A program made the position numbers and the translations under genes. Of a stretch of 64,000 bases of DNA, positions 60,026-64,000 are shown piece after piece (the stretch's first letter is position 1; each line of letters begins with the position of its first letter). The notes beneath the pieces are model-generated. The model worked only from the letters and a program-made list of their open reading frames with translations. It had not been told where the DNA came from and made no database searches. The DNA is from Pseudomonas sp. B21-023 (GTDB taxonomy: Bacteria > Pseudomonadota > Gammaproteobacteria > Pseudomonadales > Pseudomonadaceae): the NCBI RefSeq assembly GCF_024749165.1, contig NZ_CP087190.1, forward strand, positions 2,887,501 to 2,951,500, read 5' to 3'.

Positions 60026-60645
60026 GCAATCCTTTGTCTGGTGCGTTGGCTGCCGTTGGCGAGGTGGGGATAATACCTCAACTCAGCCTCGAGGCGGCGT
60101 CCTGCCAGCCATGGAGCACAAATGTACTCCACGAGCAAATGTGCCAAGATTACCGTCGCTGCGCGGACAACACGAACCGCCCCGTCAGCCGGGGCAGTAG
60201 TTTGTTGTCCGGGTTGTATCAATGCGGTGAGGAAAGCGCCTTCACTCGGCACTCGTCATTCTAAATAGCTGCGCAATAGTTAGAAGACTACCTAACTTTG
60301 ACTTCAACTACGAACTTGCAAGCCGAAGGATAACGCTAAAGTTAATTGATTATCATTCGCCAGCCAAATCATACGAACACCAAGATTAATCACTTATCTA
60401 TAGTCACGAATAATAATTCGCAAGCATTCTAATGCGCGCATAAAAATCACGTGTTTCATCTAACCCTTCGCTTCACATTTACTTGCAAAAGCGAAGCGGC
60501 CGACTAGTTTTGTGTTTGTCTTCGCCAACATCCTAACTACAACTCCCCGGCCATTAAATTCAGAGGAGTCCATATCCTCGCGCCCATGGGGCGTGACGTT
60601 AGATTGCTGAAACGGAAATCAGTCAAACAACAAGAGGGACGCTTG
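60026..60645. other. 620-base AT-rich gap upstream of the ebo genes
   Basis: No supported gene. 60250-60560 is markedly AT-rich compared with flanking genes and should hold the ebo promoter. On the minus strand GCGAATGATAATCAATTAA (60342-60360) matches 13 of 19 positions of the Fur-box consensus, including 11 consecutive bases, a weak hint of iron control. Confidence 0.4.
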
Positions 60646-62508
60646 ATGAAGCGCAGCCGCGGGTATCGTGCGCTCTCGCAAAGAGGGCCGGGCAAACATT
60701 TCTGGTTGTCAGTACTGTGCTTCTCAGGCCTGGTGATCGCCAGCTTTGTGTTATTCGAGCAACAGATCCAGAACTTCCTCTCCCACCTAGAACACTTGCT
60801 GCCTTCGACCCCCGCCCAGATGCTTACCCTGGCGTTGCTGTTGATCGGCTTGCTGGCGCTGGACGTGGTGCTACCGGTGCCGTCGAGCATGGTCGCGCTG
60901 CTTGCGGTGGCGTCGCTTGGCAGCGTTGGCGGCTACCTGGTGATCTTCATCGGTCTGTGCCTGGGTGCCGGGCTGGGGTATGCGCTGGGGGCCGGGTATT
61001 TTCGCCTGCTGTCCAGCCGCCTGGGCCTGCACCAGCGCCAGCCGGGGCAACTGGCGTATCGGCTGGGCACGCTGTCGTTGATCTGCCTGCGCGGCGTGCC
61101 GGTGCTGGCGGAAACCTCGGTGGTGGCGGCCGGCATGCAGCGCTATCCGTTGCGCGCCTTCATCCTGGTCACCACCTTGGCCAATGCCGGCCTGGCACTG
61201 GCCTACAGCGCTATCGGCACCTTCCTGGTCGCGCAGAACGCGCTGCTGGTGACCCTGCTCGCCGGCATGGTCCTGCCCGCGCTGTTCATCGCCGGGTACA
61301 GCCTGTTCAAGGCCTTGCGCAAGGGTGAACCACTGCGCGGGCGTTTCACGGTCAGTTACGACTACCCCGTGGTGTTCACCGAGCACCTGTTCGATCCGCT
61401 CAACACCTGCCTGCATCGCCAGCTCACCGCACAGCAGCGTGGACGGGTAATGGTGCTGGTCTTCGCCGACGAACAGCTGCTGCGTTGCGCACCGCACCTG
61501 CCGGGCCAGATCGACGCCTACTTTGCCGCCCATGACGCGGACCTGAACCTGAAAGCCGCGCCCATCGCCGTGCCGGCCGGTGAGCTGAGCAAGGACGCAC
61601 AGGTACTGCAACAGCTGTACAGCGACATGCTGAGCCATGGGCTGGACCGCCATTGCTTTGTCCTGGCCCTGGGCGGCGGCGCCGTGCTGGACGCGGTGGG
61701 CTACGCCTGCGCCACCTTTCACCGGGGCATGCGCCTGATCCGTATCCCCAGTACGGTACTGGCACAGAACGACGCGGGCATCGGCGTGAAGAACGGCATC
61801 AACGCTTTCGGCCAGAAGAACCTGCTCGGCGCCTTCTACCCCGCCAGCGCGGTGATCAATGACTTCCAGCTGCTCACCACGCTTGCCCACCGCGACCGCA
61901 TCGCCGGCCTGGCCGAGGCGGTCAAGGTGGCGCTGATCAAGGACCGCGCCTTCTTCGAGTGGATAGAGCAGGAGGCCGACGCCCTCGCCCACTTCGATCA
62001 TCCGGCCAGTCGTTACGCCATCCGCCGTTGCGCCGAGCTGCACCTGGGGCACATCACCGGCGCTGGCGACCCCTTCGAACGCGGTAACGGGCGTCCCCTG
62101 GACTACGGCCACTGGGCGGCGCACAAGCTGGAAAACCTCAGCCAGCACCGCCTGCGCCACGGTGAAGCGGTGGCGGTGGGAATGTCCCTCGACGGGCTCT
62201 ATGCCAATGCCCTGGGTCTGTTGAGCGATGCCGACAGCGAGCGCGTCATCAGCCTGTTGCTCAGGCTTGGCTTCAACCTGTGCCCGCCGGAGCTGAGCCT
62301 GAAAGATGCGCATGGGCGTTCGCGGGTGTTGCTCGGGCTGGAGGAGTTTCGCCAGCACCTGGGCGGGCAGCTGTCCATCCCCATGCTCAGCTGCATCGGC
62401 ACATCGGTCGACCTGCACGAGATCGATGACGCCCTGATGGAACAGGCGCTGCTGCGGTTGGTCAGCCAGCACGCGCCCCTCACCTTGGGCGAGGGCTGCG
62501 CGCAATGA
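60646..62508 (+). CDS. eboD: EboD-type sugar-phosphate cyclase with N-terminal VTT/DedA-like domain
   Basis: A 620-residue two-domain protein. Residues about 20-230 form a membrane domain with five to six helices resembling VTT (SNARE-associated/DedA) proteins, including GSVGGYLVIFIGLCLGAGLGYALGAG and LICLRGVPVLAETSVVAAGMQRYPLRAFILVTTLANAG. Residues about 245-620 are a dehydroquinate-synthase-like cyclase: LALGGGAVLDAVGYACATFHRGMRLIRIPSTVLAQNDAGIGVKN, LAEAVKVALIKD, GRPLDYGHWAAHKLE and HGEAVAVGM. Stand-alone EboD lacks the membrane part. It should bind NAD and act on a sugar phosphate, tethered to the membrane. The ATG at 60646 is preferred over 60586. It overlaps eboC (ATGA). Confidence 0.85.
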   Translation: MKRSRGYRALSQRGPGKHFWLSVLCFSGLVIASFVLFEQQIQNFLSHLEHLLPSTPAQMLTLALLLIGLLALDVVLPVPSSMVALLAVASLGSVGGYLVIFIGLCLGAGLGYALGAGYFRLLSSRLGLHQRQPGQLAYRLGTLSLICLRGVPVLAETSVVAAGMQRYPLRAFILVTTLANAGLALAYSAIGTFLVAQNALLVTLLAGMVLPALFIAGYSLFKALRKGEPLRGRFTVSYDYPVVFTEHLFDPLNTCLHRQLTAQQRGRVMVLVFADEQLLRCAPHLPGQIDAYFAAHDADLNLKAAPIAVPAGELSKDAQVLQQLYSDMLSHGLDRHCFVLALGGGAVLDAVGYACATFHRGMRLIRIPSTVLAQNDAGIGVKNGINAFGQKNLLGAFYPASAVINDFQLLTTLAHRDRIAGLAEAVKVALIKDRAFFEWIEQEADALAHFDHPASRYAIRRCAELHLGHITGAGDPFERGNGRPLDYGHWAAHKLENLSQHRLRHGEAVAVGMSLDGLYANALGLLSDADSERVISLLLRLGFNLCPPELSLKDAHGRSRVLLGLEEFRQHLGGQLSIPMLSCIGTSVDLHEIDDALMEQALLRLVSQHAPLTLGEGCAQ

Positions 62509-63395
62509 GCCAGATCGCGCCGGACCTGAAAACCTGGATGACCGTTGGCCGGGTCTCCAACCTGCCCACAGTGTGGACCAATACCCTGGCCGCCGCCCTG
62601 CTGGCCAGCAGTGCCAGCGCCCTGGCGCCACCCTCGTCGCTTGTGTGGCTCCTGCTGCTGGCCATGCTGTCGCTGCTGTACCTGGCCGGCATGCTGCTGA
62701 ACGACCTGCTGGACGCCGATTGGGACCAACAGCACAGCAACGCCCGCCCCATCACCCTGGGGCTGGTCAGCCGACGGCAGGTGCGCCAGGGCATCTACGG
62801 GTTGCTGCTGCTGGCCGCGACCGCCGCGCTTGGCCTGAGCCGCCTGGTCGAACAGCCGCACTGGCTGCTGGGCAGCGTCACCCTGCTGGTGGGCTGCATT
62901 CTCGGCTACAACCTGCTGCACAAGACCCATGTCCACAGCGTCTGGTTGATGGGCGCGTGCCGCTCCGCCCTGTACCTCACCGCGGCAGCCAGCCTGGCGG
63001 TGCCGGCGCAGCCCATCTGGCTGTGCGCGATCCTGCTGGGCGTGTACATCAGCGGCCTGACCTACCTGGCGCGCCAGGAACACCTCAACCAGTTGCTCAG
63101 CCGCCTGCCCCTGCTGCTGATGCTCAGCCCGCTGGCCCTGGCGGCCTACGCCGACACCCTGTGGTTCTGGCCGGTGTTGCTGCTATGGCTGGGCTGGTTG
63201 GGCTGGCACTACTGGCTGCACCTCGCCGATCCGCGGCGCCGACAAGTACGCGCCTTTATCGGCGCGGGGTTGGCGGCCCTGCCGCTGTTCGATGCCCTGG
63301 TCCTGGCTGTGGCCGACCAGCCCTTGGGCAGCCTGCTGTGCGTCCTGGTGTTCTTCCTGCTTCCACACCTCCAACGCTGGATCAAACCGACATGA
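62505..63395 (+). CDS. eboC: UbiA-family prenyltransferase EboC
   Basis: A 296-residue membrane prenyltransferase. The first aspartate-rich motif is in LAGMLLNDLLDADWDQQHSNARPITLGLVSRRQ, matching UbiA's NDxxDxxxD pattern, with about eight helices following; the second motif is degenerate (LADPRRRQ). In ebo clusters EboC is proposed to prenylate or move a lipid-soluble metabolite across membranes. It overlaps eboD and eboA by four bases each. Order eboD-eboC-eboA differs from some published clusters. Confidence 0.9.
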   Translation: MSQIAPDLKTWMTVGRVSNLPTVWTNTLAAALLASSASALAPPSSLVWLLLLAMLSLLYLAGMLLNDLLDADWDQQHSNARPITLGLVSRRQVRQGIYGLLLLAATAALGLSRLVEQPHWLLGSVTLLVGCILGYNLLHKTHVHSVWLMGACRSALYLTAAASLAVPAQPIWLCAILLGVYISGLTYLARQEHLNQLLSRLPLLLMLSPLALAAYADTLWFWPVLLLWLGWLGWHYWLHLADPRRRQVRAFIGAGLAALPLFDALVLAVADQPLGSLLCVLVFFLLPHLQRWIKPT

Positions 63396-64000
63396 ACAGT
63401 CATATCGCTTCGTCGCCAACGGCGGCGCTGGACATGAGCCACGACTGCCTGGCCGAACGGCAGCGGGCCTTGATCGCGCAACTCGATCAGGCCGAGTTGC
63501 AGTGGTGGCACCAGGCGCAGACGCGCCTCGGGCAGTCGCCGGACGCCAACACCGCCGCCCTGCTGAGCAGCCAGTGCAAGCGCCGGGTCGGCGACCGGGC
63601 CATGCACGACGATAAGGGCTGGAGCCAGCTGCAAGTGGCGCGCGCGCTGCTGCTGGCGCAGGTCCTCAAGCAGCAACCCCAGGCCAGGCAGCTGCCTTTG
63701 CTGCGCCAGTTGTTCCTGTGGGGCGACGACCAGGAAAAGGTCGCCCTGCTCAAGGCCCTGGACTGGCTCGACAGCCGTGGCGCGTGCTTGGAGCTGGCCT
63801 TGCAGGCCGGGCGCACCAGCAACAGCCAGGTGTTCGCCGCCCTCGCCCTCGACACCCTCTACCCGTCCCGTCACTACCCGGAGCGGGCGTTCCACCAGCT
63901 GGTGCTCAAAGCGCTCGGCATGGGGCTGGACGTGAGCCGCCTGCTCGGCCTGAGCCAGCGCCAAGGCGTCACCCTCAACCAACTGGCCCTTGATCTGCTG
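63392..64000 (+). CDS. eboA: EboA-domain protein (partial, runs off window)
   Basis: The frame opens at ATG 63392, overlapping the eboC stop, and is open for 203 codons to the window edge. The later part (QLPLLRQLFLWGDDQEKVALLKALDWLDSR, NSQVFAALALDTLYPSRHYPERAFHQLVLKALGMGLDVSRLLGL) is characteristic of EboA proteins, helical repeat proteins of unknown function found only in ebo/EDB clusters. Expected downstream outside the window are eboB, eboE and eboF. Confidence 0.88.
   Translation, partial: MNSHIASSPTAALDMSHDCLAERQRALIAQLDQAELQWWHQAQTRLGQSPDANTAALLSSQCKRRVGDRAMHDDKGWSQLQVARALLLAQVLKQQPQARQLPLLRQLFLWGDDQEKVALLKALDWLDSRGACLELALQAGRTSNSQVFAALALDTLYPSRHYPERAFHQLVLKALGMGLDVSRLLGLSQRQGVTLNQLALDLL

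Noticed and set aside
1..64000. CRISPR arrays, tRNA or rRNA genes and intact insertion sequences
   Set aside because: No regular spaced repeats, no cloverleaf-like conserved ends and no transposase motifs were seen on either strand.

Overview
The window is high-GC chromosomal DNA of a Pseudomonas, most likely of the P. putida/fluorescens group. This is inferred from gene content: a PA0061/PA0062-type lipoprotein, a LitR/PplR-type MerR regulator beside a short LOV protein, a plant-responsive LuxR solo with proline iminopeptidases, and an ebo (EDB) cluster. A near-perfect dif site lies at 9806-9833, so the window sits in the replication terminus, and FtsK-orienting (KOPS-like) octamers right of dif point back towards it. 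Terminus location fits the patchwork seen here: many accessory genes and at least eight decayed gene fragments.

Layout. 1-6336: accessory genes (ImmA/IrrE-type peptidase, NfsA-like nitroreductase plus a decayed second copy, HAD protein, a Cys/His protein of unknown function, a small membrane protein, a propeller/TPR protein). 6500-9805: a 751-residue protein made of two tandem tyrosine-recombinase-like modules lacking catalytic residues, followed by about 1 kb of non-coding DNA with a palindrome, a hairpin and short direct repeats, ending at dif. 9889-18230: small secreted proteins, a glycine-betaine-type binding protein, and an oxidoreductase block (ABM monooxygenase, Yellow/MRJP-like propeller, zinc-less ADH, RidA, VOC, Old Yellow Enzyme) with two LysR regulators; three promoters share a CACT-N11-AGTG operator-like element. 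19300-25350: aminotransferase, decayed receiver, EAL and LysR pieces, a secreted HELTH-motif protein, a truncated cyclase, and an unknown two-gene unit. 25495-33485: an RNA-repair pair (RNA ligase and HD/P-loop kinase) fused by a frameshift, small proteins, an MscS channel, a frameshifted cupin gene and a ThDP enzyme.

34327-44778 is a light-response locus. A MerR-type LitR/PplR regulator and a LOV photoreceptor flank an operon (SnoaL-like, SDR, FAD oxidoreductase, DUF1365, CFA-synthase-like methyltransferase, DUF2878). A second, oppositely directed operon encodes a chalcone-isomerase-like protein, a DUF3833 lipoprotein, a DUF6482-like protein, an iron-sulfur photolyase/cryptochrome and a DUF2256 protein; a further SDR gene diverges from it. 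Both promoter regions carry TGTACA-N12-TGTACA repeats, the operator known for PplR proteins of P. putida. The genes suggest light-induced photoprotection of DNA and membrane lipids.

45191-48323 holds two GNAT acetyltransferases, an AraC regulator, a thymidylate-kinase-like protein and a lipoprotein. 48499-56653 is a plant-signal locus: two proline-iminopeptidase-like hydrolases around a LuxR solo, with lux-box-like elements in both promoters, followed by a complete dipeptide-type ABC transporter. 56690-60025 holds two envelope-type proteins, the first broken at a G-tract. 60646-64000 is the start of an ebo cluster: an EboD-type cyclase fused to a VTT/DedA-like membrane domain, EboC, and EboA running off the window edge. 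No rRNA, tRNA, CRISPR array or intact insertion sequence was seen.
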